Assembly: GCA_963854835.1 (NCBI GenBank)
Contig: OY978525.1
Location: 79,082,628-79,146,627 of the forward strand
Direction of reading: 5' to 3'
Length of the DNA: 64,000 nucleotides
From: Megamerina dolium
Lineage: Eukaryota; Arthropoda; Insecta; Diptera; Megamerinidae
Shown: positions 52,034 through 63,296 of the stretch, piece after piece
Layout: every line of letters begins with the position of its first letter
How positions within the stretch are numbered: the first letter of the stretch is position 1
Notes under the pieces: model-generated
Databases searched by the model: none
The model's input: only the letters and a program-made list of their open reading frames with translations
Told to the model about the DNA's origin: nothing
Made by a program: the position numbers and the translations under genes

Positions 52034-54403
52034 TATATGTCTGGAAGAATACATCTCTAAGCTAGTAATATCTGCGATATACTATCCCCCAAGATACAGT
52101 ATTACCGAACAGCAATATATTTTTTCTCAACTCTTGGTAGCAAATTCTTGGTTGCTGGCGATTTCAACGCCAAACACACTCACTGGGGCTCCCGATTAAC
52201 AACTCCAAAAGGCAAAAGACTATGTTCAATCATCACTAACCACGGCTACGATGTTATTTCAAATGGTCAACCGACATATTGGCCGACGGACAAGAGAAAA
52301 ATACCCGATCTCATAGACTTTGGAGTCGCCAAAGGTTTGCAGATGGAAAATATCTCCACAGAGTGTAATTATGATCTATCATCTGACCACTCACCCACGG
52401 TAATATCTATAAAATCACCAAGCCCCCAAAGCAATTGCGTTAGAAAGAAAATAGACTGGTTAAAATTCAAGAAATATATAAATTCCCATCTTCCTCTGAG
52501 TACTGTATTAAGAAATGGACACGATGTAGACTCAGCACTCGAAAAATTCAACCAGCTGCTCTCATTAGCTCTCAGCTCAGCCACCTGCACAAAGGTATGC
52601 AAGCAATCAAACTATAGCCCATACACACCAGCCGATATTGAATTGCTAGTAAGACAGAAAAGAAGACTCCGAAGACAATGGCAAGAATTCAGATCACCGA
52701 ATCTGAAAACACAGCTACAGCACTGCACTCGAAAGTTAAAGCAAGCCTTAAAAAATAAAAACAACAAAGAGTTAGAAGAGCACATAGCGAAATTAACACC
52801 TGGTGAAGCGTCAGACTACTCTTTGTGGAAATCAGCAAAAAAATCAAATCGGCCAATTCTCACTGATTCCCCCATCCGTTTGAGTGACGGTAATTGGGCT
52901 AGAAGCAACTGTGAGAAGGGTTTGGCTTTTGCAAACCACCTAAAAAGTGTGTTTACACCCAATCCACCCTCTTCACAGTCCTCATTACCAATATTAACTT
53001 CTCAACCTTGCTCAATAACGCTCAAAATTAAAAAAAAGGACATATTCAAAGCAATTTATAAAGATTTAAACCCAAAAAAATCACCTGGTCCAGATAAAAT
53101 TACCGGTAAAATGATAAAAGAGCCACCTCCGGCTTCAGTAATTCATCTGATGCACATTTTCAATGCTATCCTTCGTATTAAACACTATCCCAAATGCTGG
53201 AAAACTTCAAAAATTATTATGATAGCAAAACCAGGAAAAGACCCTACAAAAGTTGCATCGTACAGACCTATCAGCCTCCTGCCTCTACTCTCTAAAGTAT
53301 TCGAAAAGCTACTTGTCATGAATATAACTCCATTTATTAATCTCAACCAACTGATTCCTCAACATCAGTTTGGATTTAGAAAACAGCACGGCACAATAGA
53401 ACAAGTCCACCGCATTGTAACTCTGATAAGGAACACTTTTGAAGAAAAAAAGTATTGCTCAGCTGTCTTTCTTGATATCACTCAAGCTTTCGATAAAGTA
53501 TGGCACGATGGCCTTATTTACAAACTTAAACTATTACTGCCTGCAAATGTCTCCTCATTGCTTAGTAGCTACCTCACGAAAAGACAATTTCTCGTACATC
53601 ACAAGGATTACACAACAAATCCATTGGATATTCACGCTGGCGTTCCTCAAGGAAGCGTTTTGGGTCCCTTACTGTATCTCTTATACACTTCAGATATGCC
53701 CAACAATAACTATACATTCATATCGACCTTTGCTGATGATACGGCAATATTGTGCTCTCGCTCTAATCCCATAGAAGCTACTAAACTCCTGCAGACTCAT
53801 GTCGATTCTCTCGAAATCTGGCTAGCAAAATGGCGTATAAAAGTCAATGAATCAAAGAGCGTACATGTAACCTTCACGCTAAGGCTAGATACATGTCCCC
53901 CACTTAAAATTAATGGCCAATCAGTTCCACAATGTTCCTCAACAAAGTACTTGGGTATTCACCTCGACAGAAGGCTTACATGGAAAAATCACATAGAGGC
54001 AAAGAAAACTCAGATCAAGCTTAAAATGAATCAGTTATGGTGGCTGTTACACAAAAGATCAAAGTTGAATCTTGAATACAAAGTGCTATTATATAAAGCA
54101 ATCCTGAAACCAATCTGGACTTATGGTATTCAGTTTTGGGGCACCGCATCTCCCTCTAATATCGAAAAATTGCAGCGAATACAATCCAAGTGTCTGCGAA
54201 TTATTGTAAACGCGCCTTGGTATATGAGGAACGTTAACATCCATCGAGATTTAAATGTATCCACAATTTCTGAGGAAGTTGCAATGTCCTGCAGAAGCTA
54301 CATTCAAAAATTACACAATCATCCGAATCCCCTTGCTAGGCAATTGTTGCTGAGCAAGGGGCATCGTCGATTAAAAAGAAAAGACACACTGAATATGCTG
54401 TAA
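52034..54403 (+). pseudogene. Jockey ORF2, rest of endonuclease and reverse transcriptase
   Basis: After the insertion the frame continues to about 52130 (SITEQQYIFSQLL), where a single-base shift breaks it. From 52148 it is open for 751 codons. Endonuclease end: VAGDFNAKHTHWGSR and SSDHSPTVISI. Reverse transcriptase: KSPGPDKI, SYRPISLLPLLSKVFEKLL, HQFGFRKQHGTIEQVHRI, FLDITQAFDKVWHDGL (catalytic Asp), GVPQGSVLGPLLY and TFADDTAILC (FADD). The C-terminal thumb region follows (IKPIWTYGIQFWG). Stop at 54401-54403. Apart from the frameshift and the Tc1 insertion it looks complete, implying recent loss. Confidence 0.88.
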
Positions 54404-54563
54404 AATTGCTACATCTCGCGACTCACCAAATTGTTATGAACGTAGGGGATATCACATAGTTTTATTTAGTTTGTAAGATTTGAATACTTATTGTTAGTTT
54501 CTTGTATTTAAGAAAGATTCAATAAAAAAAAAATAAGCTAACAAAAAAAAAAAAAAAAAAAAA

Positions 54564-56540
54564 ATATATAGTTGTACAAAATGTGTGTTGCAATTATTAT
54601 TGACAGAATCCAGTCATTCAAGTACACAAAATAAAAACGTAACAATATTCATTTATTTAAAATAAAATTTTACTTGCACATGTTTAATTTTTTTCATTTT
54701 GTTTATATTTACAATAATTTGACGATTATGGAGTTGAAATTGCCCAAGCACGAGCATTATAAGTGCATATACAGACGTACGTAAGGTTTGTTTTAGCAGG
54801 GACCTAATATGTCTGAAAATGCGCGGAATCAGATGACAATCTCACCAGCCTTCCATACAAAAGTGTGATTTGGTTTTCAACCGATCTTGCCCTTTTTTGA
54901 GCACGTCCATTTATTGACAAATTTAATCGTGTACACTTATGGTGTTCACAGTTTATATTTTATTCAAGATAAATAAGTAAAATGCCTCTCATGTATGGAA
55001 AAGAAAAATCATTAAATGCTTTATACTATAAGAGTTTGCAATACGAGATTCCATAAACTGTGAACACCATCATTTAGTTTCAGCTTCAAAGCATCATACT
55101 TTCGAGCTTAAAATGTGAAAACATGTGTACGAAAAATACTATTGTATAAGAGTAGGGTATTCCGCTTACTCTTTACCCTTAACTACTCCTTTAAAGTAAA
55201 ATTTTATGTGGCCAATAGAAATCCATGTGCCAACGGACCACTTGGTCTTTGGATATCAATTAGTCCCCTCCTACTAACTTAAAGAAAGTGGGTGTATTTG
55301 ATAAAATAGTAGAATACACGTTAATAATGATACTTCGCGAGCTATCAGTTTTCGTCTAAAGTTGCCAACTTTACACTATACAGCTGAACGAATAAATTGT
55401 AAACAAATATGTATTAAAAATAAGACAGAAGAACCTTTGAAAGAAATACATTTTATACGAAGTTGGCTCCAAAGAAATTTGTTCGTACCAAATAATTAGT
55501 GTTTCATGTGTGGGTATATGCCAACTCAACAAGATTGTTAGCATAAATGATTACAACTGCAGAGGCATTTAGTTTTTTGTTTACTTTTTTAGTTTGAAAG
55601 AGTATTTTTCTTTTGAGAAACATTCTTCCACACGCTGCTGAATTCTATTTCAAATTAAGTGTCATTGGTTACATATAAACAATCAGTTTTTTTATTCATA
55701 TAGCAATATGTATATTTGTACTGAAATGACGGTGATCTTTTCTTTCTTTTTGCATTTGTAGAGATTATGCAGTAGTAGGAATGCAGAAAGGTTCATTCAC
55801 ATACCAACAAGCTATCGCTATAACAAAAAGCACAAAACACAAAAATATATGTCGTCTTCATTATAAGAAATAATTTAAGCATGTAATAGTGTTTTGAAAT
55901 ACTATTTTATAAAAAATGAAGAAATGAAGACTATAGTAAACAGAATAACTGCGCCAACAAGATAACGACAAGATAACGTCCGCAGCAAAAGTTGTACTGT
56001 TGTCAGCACCTGGAACTTACTTATCGGATGAAAGGTTTCACAAATCAACTCTTTTTGGCACTTCCAGTGTTGCACTGTCGTTCGACTACATAAGATACCT
56101 CTGTTATATAAGCGCTAACAATTGCTGCAATATTGCAGCCGCTTTTGCATTTACTACTTTACGCGAATATATGCTGATGCGAAATTCTAATTGGGTATGG
56201 AGATGTAATCAGTTTTCTATTTTTTAGATACTTCGAACATTGATTAGATAAGTTTTATTTGCCTTGTCCAAATACGAATGAAGATCTGAATATCCATAGA
56301 TGCTATATTCCACCAAAGAAGTAATTGGCTCCCATAGAAAACGATAAAAAAGTTCGAGAAATTATTACAATTTACCTGGTTGTGTACACAGAAAATGTAT
56401 GAAAATGGTAGTAATTTGTTACCAATAAGTTCTACCCCATGACTAAAACCTATATCTGCCATATTTTTGTGATTCATTGCATATTTTGTTATTAAAAAAT
56501 TCGTATAATCGTAAATATGGGTTGAGCTAGAACGAATTAC
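54564..56540. other. Intron sequence with one small foldback element
   Basis: AT-rich. The only structure noted is the inverted-repeat unit at 54939-55070. The ORF at 56000-56227 shows no recognisable domain. Confidence 0.5.
54939..55070. repeat. Foldback/MITE-like unit with 18-bp perfect arms
   Basis: ATGGTGTTCACAGTTTAT and its exact inverse bound a 132-bp unit. Target-site duplication is not evident. It may be a very short MITE of a Tc1-like family. Confidence 0.6.
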
Positions 56541-56560
56541 AGCCCGAATATGCTTTAAAA

Positions 56561-56771
56561 TTTTTTTTCGAACGGTACCCACCTGTCTGCAATTCCATGG
56601 CAGTAACAAATTGCCATGGAAAAGCTTCTAAAAGCACTCTGTAATAAAGCTCAGAAAATGTTACGTCACAAGAGTTCTGCCCTTCGGAACCGGTCAAAAT
56701 TTAACACGCATTTAACAGTAATGGAAGAGAAGCCCGGCCTAAGTGGTTTATAAGTGCCACATATTTATTTT
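56561..56771 (+). mobile_element. tRNA-derived SINE, 5'-truncated
   Basis: Starts within the body (TTTCGAACGGTACCCACC) and runs to GTGCCACATATTTATTT. The flanking repeat ATATGCTTTAAAA (56548-56560) recurs as ATATGCTTTTAAA at 56772, suggesting a duplication with one slip. Confidence 0.75.
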
Positions 56772-57276
56772 ATATGCTTTTAAAGACTATCATCAATATT
56801 TTTGTTTTACTGTATTTCGAAAAAACGAAAAAAATATAATAAAATAATTGCGAAAATAACAAAAAAACTTTAATAATGAATTTGGGGAAGCGCATTAATT
56901 TTAGGTATCACACCTTATATACATTTACAGTGAAAATTATTTTACACATGAAATATGTGAAATAAAGCAGTTTTAAAATTTCATTTCCTAATTTATCACA
57001 TCATTGGCACAACTAGTAGTGAACCCTATATCTAACTATTTGCAGACAGTATTCATGACTATATGGTTGTAGAAAATAGTTCGCAAGAAATGTTGATAAC
57101 TATTACAGAACTGTCAGTGCTTTTGAGACATCAAAAACTGTCATTTTTAAGTTCAGTATAGACCGCATTATTTAAAAGATTCAAAACTGGTTGGATATCA
57201 CTCCTTTGATTTAAATATTGTTTTGAATAATTGTATGAATCAAGGTGCGATTAAATGGTAGACTACAACTGGTAGT

Positions 57277-57619
57277 GTGTTGGACTTATGATCTGTAGGT
57301 CGTGGGTTCAATCCCCGGCTGAAGCATAACAAATTTAATATCGAAAAGATTTTTCTTTCGAAAGGTACTCACCTGTCGGCGAGCCATTGGCAATTCTTCC
57401 GGCAGTAACAATTTGCCATGAAAAAGTTTCTGAAAAAATTCTGTGACAAAGCTCAAAAAAAGTAACGTCACAAGGGTTCTGCCGTTCGGAACCGGCTAAA
57501 ATAAGTAGGTCCCTTCTAATACTGTCCAAAAATTTAACACGCACAACAGTAATGGAAGAGAAGCTCCGCTAAAGAACGCTTCGGGGCTTTAAGTGTCACA
57601 TATTTATTTTTTTTTTTAG
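57277..57619 (+). mobile_element. tRNA-derived SINE, nearly full
   Basis: Lacks the A-box but keeps GATCTGTAGGTCGTGGGTTC (B-box region), the full body and the tail. It is flanked by AACTGGTAGT at 57267-57276 and 57620-57629. Confidence 0.85.
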
Positions 57620-58049
57620 AACTGGTAGTATGTATAACTACTAAAATATTAATCAACGAAATGTGTTTAACACTAGAGAGCGCCTCTTCATTAGAATAGG
57701 TGTGTTTCGTCTTGCTAATATTGAGTCATGTTTTCGCCGGATGCTCGAGAGTTGCAGCCGTAAGCTGTTCTTCCAGGACGAAATGTTTAGAAATATCCCT
57801 GCTCTGAGATGTCTGATGGCTAGTGGTATAATCCCCGCACCAATAAAACAAACATATTTCTTAAGTCGCTTATTTTATTTTTGGAAACAAATCTCATTAA
57901 CTCTAATGGAGATCCGGAGGCAATTTATGTTGGACCCAATCTGAAAGATTCTTGATAAATTATCCTTCTCCGATTATAAATACATAAGCTTAATTGTAGC
58001 CTTCAATCCTAAGCTATTAAATGAAGTCCTAAGGAATCTCAGGTGCAAT

Positions 58050-58145
58050 ATTTTCAAACACAAATGACTCCAAACTGATGGAGGGGGTTGGTGCTGGGGT
58101 TCATTGTCCGAAATTAGGCATAACCAAGGCGTACAAGCTTCAAGA
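58050..58145 (+). pseudogene. RNase H N-terminal fragment (I/R1/LOA-type retrotransposon)
   Basis: Reads TNDSKLMEGVGAGVHCPKLG followed by ITKAYKL. The TDGSK...GVGAG pattern (here Asn-Asp-Ser-Lys) is the start of retrotransposon RNase H. Flanking sequence is too decayed to place the clade, but it may be the same family as 40700-41030. Confidence 0.5.
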
Positions 58146-58776
58146 ATACAAGGCACAAGGACATATAGACTGCCCGTGGATCGCCAAGGAAGGTGTTACC
58201 CATGCCACTGAGCATATAGTATTATAATCTAAACTCAAGTAATATGAGGAAAGCGGTAGAGGCTTGCGTTACATAACGCTCACTGCTACAAGCTAATTTT
58301 GTTTTTAAATAGAACAGAATACACGTCATTCTTAGGCGGAATCACGGGACACCGTTTTATGGCATCCCATGCTCACTAAATGAGCCTCATTGAAAATGAC
58401 GGATGCTGATGTAAAAAACTGGGTTCAAGGAAAACACTGGATCATCTATGTTGCAGCTGTCCAGCACCCTGTTTACGAACTCCACAGTTCAACGCTATAG
58501 CTATAGTAGCGGTTTTAAGCAAGAAAGCACTCTTGAAGTTCACGATAAAAATCGAAATATTCAAAAAATGTACAGCTCGTAACCAACCCTAGATGTTCTG
58601 CTATCACCAGGGGCAGGTGAAGGTCTCTGTGTGTCCTCCTCACAGTATAACCTAACTGAACATACCATAATGCTACAGTGCCAATTACAACAAAAAAACT
58701 TGTTTTTTCTTATGAAGAAAAAAAGTGATTTTCGTTTTATTTGTTGAATTTGATTAAACATTACTTTTTGGTTTGA

Positions 58777-60510
58777 TGGTGTTTTCGCAAGGTAACGTGT
58801 CTAACTGCCTCAACCGGGTGGGGCTAGCGCAATCCTGGTTGAACTCATCGCAAGTCAACTCACTAGACGTCATAAAGTTTGTTCTGCGCGCTATGTTATG
58901 GTACCTTCACTCAGTAATGAGGGTGTCATCATGTAACTAGCTCTGCTTGCTATGTGATGTCACCATCACATTTTAATGAGATCCTCCACATGACAACCAC
59001 CAAGAAACGTCATCTTGGCACCCGCTGGATGGTGGCTAAAGTGAGAGGCGAAAACCTTCACATAAAAATGCTCACCCAATGAAAGATCAAAGCGTGCCTC
59101 GGATAAGAACAACCCCTTTTGTTGACTACCCTAGCAAACGAAATAAATTAGACATTACCGCACTTTAGGAAATGCGATGGACGGTATAATGTTGCTCTAA
59201 AAGAATATCCTCTGATATATATATTTCAGTTGGTGGTCTGGTGGTGTTTTCGCAAGGTAACGTGTCTAACTGCCTCAACTGGGTGGGGCTAGCGCAATCC
59301 TTGTTGAACTCATCGCAAGTCAACTCACTGGCTGTCATGTAGTTTGATCTGAGCGCTATGTGATGATACCTTTATTTGTTAATGAGGGGTAGTCATATAG
59401 CTTGCTCTGCTTACTATGTGACGGCGCTTTCATTATTATTAATGGGGGCCCTCCATGTGGCGACCACCGGGCAACGTCTTCCTGGCACCCGCTGGGAGGC
59501 GGCAGTGAGTGGCGAAAATCTCCTCGGTTAGAGGTTGTGCGTTGGGTTTGGGATCCGCCACATAAAAAACCCCCCAATGAAAAAACTAAAATGCCTCGGA
59601 TAAGGACTACCGCTCCGCTGGAGGACGACGCAGAAGAGGAAGACCAAACCTCCGGTGGAAAGACCAAGTACTGGAGAACCTGACGGCGCTTGGAATTTCT
59701 AACTGGCGCCAGCTAGCGAAGAACAGAGATGGCTGGCGAAGCATGTTATTTTCGGCCTAAATCGATATTCGGTTGTTATGGCCACATAAGTAAGTAATAT
59801 ATTTCAGTTGCCATACGAAGAGGCACAAACTCGAATGTGGATTCGTTGTCAGTAAGAGACTGCAACAACAATCCACATTAAGGCAAACTTTTTTAACATC
59901 ATGCGCTAAAGCGACATTCTTTCAACGCCTCGAAGAAGTGTATGATAGCTGATCCCACCACGACATCAAAATCGTCTTTGGGGACTTTAATGCCAGGTTG
60001 GGCAAGGAAGGTACCTTCGGTTTAACTGTCAGAAAATTCAGCCTTCACCAGAACACCTCCGATAACGGAATGAGGCTGATCGATTTTTTCGCAGCACGAA
60101 ACATGGTAATTAGTATTACCAGATTTCAGCATCTCGACATCCATAAAGCGACGAGGCTGTCTCCAGATCAACAAACGATCAACCAAATTGATCACGTGGT
60201 TATTAACGGATGGCATGCTTCCAGTGTCATGGGCGTGAAATCGATCCGTGGTACCATAATCGACTCGGATAATTACTTTGTTGCAGTTAAGGTGCGAACG
60301 CTTTTATGTGTCGCAAAGAATAAACGAAGTCCCACACAGAGAAAGCTTCACGTCAATAAGCTGCAATCACCAGATAGCAAATGCTTTTACCACTCGATTA
60401 TCGGATCTACTTGTGCAGCACACTCGCCCATTTGATGATACATGCATATGATCGCACATATATCCCACTCCATGACTACTGCTGCTAAGGAGGTAATCGG
60501 TCTCTAAAGA
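58777..60510 (+). pseudogene. Old, diverged RTE copy 4, interrupted
   Basis: The 5' UTR (TGATGGTGTTTTCGCAAGGT onward) and start region (58777-59230) and endonuclease-like parts (59794-60510; DFNARLGKEGTF-like, NQIDHVVI, KSIRGTIIDSDNY) are clearly RTE but far more diverged than copies 1-3, with deletions. The two halves abut exactly when the 59231-59793 insertion and its duplication are removed. The reverse transcriptase is missing, and a gypsy fragment follows. Confidence 0.8.
59231..59793 (+). mobile_element. Short internally deleted RTE derivative
   Basis: Keeps the whole RTE 5' UTR and the first codons (to about codon 12), then jumps about 2.8 kb to the last 45 or so codons and the 3' tail (TAAGTAA). 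It is flanked by ATATATTTCAGT (59219-59230 and 59796-59807 approximately). It is close in sequence to copies 2 and 3, thus young. The fused reading frames do not match, so no RTE protein is made; mobilisation would need enzymes supplied in trans. Confidence 0.85.
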
Positions 60511-60514
60511 CTAC

Positions 60515-60777
60515 CAACTGATTTAAAATTTGGAGTTGCAACACCAACGAGATCAACCGAAGGTAACTACGCTAGCGAAAAGCAAGAACAGTCGGATGAA
60601 GTATATCAGTTCATCAGAGAGTGATTGCAGATAATAAAAGATAAGATGAAGGCTACTTATGACTTGAAAGCAAATTTAAAAGGGTTCTATGAAGGAGAGC
60701 TTGCCTGTAATCTAAACTATACTCATTGGAAGGGGCCATATAAGATTTTAGCAAAGATAAATGACGTAGTGTGTCGT
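60515..60777 (+). pseudogene. Gypsy integrase C-terminal fragment
   Basis: Reads ATPTRSTEGNYASEKQEQSD, IIKDKMKATYDLKANLKGFY and WKGPYKILAKINDVV. It matches the end of the gypsy relic near 44.93-45.1 kb and preserves a stretch deleted there. Confidence 0.7.
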
Positions 60778-60862
60778 AGATAACCAGAACAAGCCAACGA
60801 GAAAGAAAGAGAAAAAACTCGATTACGATAAAGGAAGAACTTGGAGTGTTGCCACAGAGTAT
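60778..60862 (+). repeat. Segment shared with the jockey 5' region
   Basis: GATAACCAGAACAAGCCAAC through CTTGGAGTGTTG is similar to 48636-48704, which lies between the two jockey elements. Both read a similar peptide (DYDK.R.WSV), so it may be a coding piece of an unrecognised element. Confidence 0.5.
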
Positions 60863-60969
60863 AAAGAGGACGAGTTGTTGACTAATGAATTTCCGAAGGT
60901 GATAGAGGCAATACAACATCAATTCAGAAAGTGATCGATGCAACGTCATACGTTAGCAAGTTAAAGTAC

Positions 60970-61646
60970 CAAGTATAGTAAAGAGTGATTGTACATAGGA
61001 GTGTCGTTTAAATAAATTGTTGTCAGTACAAAATAAGTTTTACACTTAATATTGACTAAATCCGGTGATTTCACTGCCTTCGCCTTCTTCGGAGCGCTTC
61101 CACCAGCTTCCACCCATTGTTTCGATTGATTTTTGGTTTCAGGTGTGTAGTGGTGGACCCACGTTTCATCAACAGTTATTAATCGACGCCAAAAATCAAC
61201 ACGATTACGCTTTATCATGTCCAAACACCGCTGTGAAGTGGTCTCTCGAACTCGTTTTTGTTCGACACTGAGTAAACGCGGCACCGTTTACCGATAACTT
61301 GCCGATAACTTTTTCATATGCAAATGTTCATACAAAATGTTGAACACACGTTCATATTAGATGTTTACCATTTCAACAATCTCACGCAACTTGACTCGGC
61401 GATCATTCATAACGATATCGAGGATTTTCTTGATATTTTCTTCAGTAACCACCTCTCTTGGCCTTCCTGTTGATGGTATTGTTGCAGTGTTCGGCCGCGT
61501 TTAAATTCAGCAATCCAATATTTTACCATGTAATCTGACGGAGCAGACTCACCATAATGTTTATCGAGCTTTTCTTTTGTCTCTTTCGCCGTTTTCCCTT
61601 TCAAATAATAGTGTTTAATCACTGCACGAAATTCGCTTTTTTCCAT
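60970..61646 (-). pseudogene. Irritans-like mariner relic, C-terminally truncated
   Basis: The HTH region starts MEKSEFRAVIKHYYLKGKTA (61646), with a frameshift near 61490. Then follow LLSVEQKRVRETTSQRCLDM, VDFWRRLITVDETWVHHYTP (first catalytic Asp) and ETKNQSKQWVEAGGSAPKKA. Sequence past KAVKS is unrelated, so the second and third Asp are missing. Confidence 0.75.
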
Positions 61647-61811
61647 TTTTGTAGAAACACAAGTTGGTTACTTTAATCGACTACAACAAATAAACTAATC
61701 GATGAATTTGATTTTAACAGCTGACGTTTGACAGATCGCAATTTAAAAAATAGTTTTTGTGTTTGTGCTGCCTTTTTCGTACTTAGGTAGCTTCTTTATC
61801 AATCCGCCCGT

Positions 61812-62026
<215 letters not shown>

Positions 62027-62070
62027 TATATATATTACTTATAGTTAATAGCATTAAATAAATAGCATAC

Positions 62071-62221
62071 CCATAACTGAAGGAGAAACACTTAAATGAA
62101 GTAGTCTCCCTAAATCGTATACACTCTTTCTTGCACGCTAATTCCGATGACACAGTAATTACTTTCTTAACTGCAGTTGACAGCAGCTTTGCCGGAGATC
62201 CATAGCCCAAATAACACACTG
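62071..62221 (-). CDS. PAN/Apple-domain protein - first half of PAN module 3
   Basis: Acceptor TTATCTTTTAG, phase 1 in. Reads VCYLGYGSPAKLLSTAVKKV, then ELACKKECIRFRETTSFKCF and SFSYG. This matches the first half of a PAN module (C...C..EC......FKC.SFSY). It ends at GG|GTATGC, phase 2, unlike the phase-1 exits of the previous two PAN exons, because the intron falls inside the module. Confidence 0.85.
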
Positions 62222-62332
62222 CTAAAAGATAAGAGCAACAACTTTAGCTCATACTTACGCATGATAAACGCCAATACTTCAGCAGATACTAACATTTCTT
62301 GTTTTTTTCGTCTACAATGGGCTGAATCTCAC

Positions 62333-62611
62333 AGCCATGTCCATAACTTGCTCGCTCGAATACGTCGAATGTTGAATCACGTATGAGATGACGGTTCTTA
62401 TCCATATCCCGCACTGGCCAATCACTAAGTTGACAATTGTCAATTACACTGGCATATCTATGTTGGCCATACAGAAATGCGAAAGCACGACAGGTGAATT
62501 TCATAGATTTAATGCATTCCATTTCACAATCACCTACGGTGCGTACAGTTAGAGAATCTCGTACAATTGATTTGAAGAATCGAGATGAGTCGATGGCGCG
62601 AAAGAAACATT
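62333..62611 (-). CDS. PAN/Apple-domain protein - PAN module 2
   Basis: Acceptor TATTCACAG, phase 1 in and phase 1 out (GGCT|GTGAGA). A whole module on one exon: QCFFRAIDSSRFFKSIVRDS, then TVGDCEMECIKSMKFTCRAF and DNCQLSDWPVRDMDKNRHL. Cys spacing fits PAN/Apple domains, which bind proteins or carbohydrates outside the cell. Confidence 0.9.
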
Positions 62612-62670
62612 CTGTGAATATGTTAATGATGCGGATTAATATGTATTTAGCATATGATCGAATAACTCAC

Positions 62671-63009
62671 GAGCATTTCGAGGATCCGATAAGGACTTCG
62701 AAGAACCTCCGTCAAATTCATCGATACGTGAAGATTTCCTACAAGCACCCAAATCATCTGCCATAGAATATATATCATAATCACGATCAGGCTCAATGTC
62801 AACGTAATAGTCCAGTAAATTGACAGGTCTATCGCAAAGCATGCAATTATCACGCCCAACCTGGGTATATCTATAACTGTAAGTATGGCATGTGAAACCA
62901 TTTTGACCTGAACAAAGATGCTCGCATTCAGTAAGCGTTGGTACGGTGTACGTGTACTTCACAACAGTTTTGTGTAAACGGAAACCTTCGCCAGTTTTTG
63001 CCGAACATT
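62671..63009 (-). CDS. PAN/Apple-domain protein - PAN module 1
   Basis: Acceptor CTACATGCAG, phase 1 in and phase 1 out (GCTC|GTGAGT). Reads ECSAKTGEGFRLHKTVVKYT, then TLTECEHLCSGQNGFTCHTY and NCMLCDRPVNLLDYYVDIEP. This is a full PAN module with an acidic Asp/Tyr-rich tail. The gene's partners are unknown; PAN modules in insects occur in secreted cuticle or matrix proteins and in ZP proteins. No ZP domain is visible here. Confidence 0.9.
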
Positions 63010-63296
63010 CTGCATGTAGGCATAACAATAAACAATGCGTACAAGTAAATCAATTTATGTGAATTTGTGTTCGTATAACATATGTATATTCGTAAATTAT
63101 ATTTCTTTAAGATTACCTGACTTTAAAGAAACTTTAATATATTTCATAAATATCACACATTATCTTATTTTAAAGATTTGGCATGCTTAAAGAAACATTC
63201 TTTACACGTATGAAGATTTCTAGGCTGAAAGGAATGACTGCTTAAATCGATATCGAAATCGAATTCTGAACATCTCGTATTTATGTACTTGCTTAC

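Larger units (their letters stand above)
48640..54563 (+). mobile_element. Jockey-clade non-LTR retrotransposon (plus), split by Tc1
   Basis: Two ORFs (48721-50109; 50106-54403 around the Tc1-like insertion), a short 3' UTR with AATAAA at about 54519 and a poly(A) tract at 54541-54563. The 5' border is not sharply defined. Without Tc1-like copy C (1651 bp plus a TA) it is about 4.3 kb, a usual jockey length. It lies head-to-head with the minus jockey relic. Confidence 0.85.

Noticed and set aside
57663..57944. A 93-codon ORF beginning MFNTRERLFIRIGVFRLA
   Set aside because: No recognisable domain. It lies just upstream of a decayed RNase H fragment and may be part of that relic, but I cannot show it.
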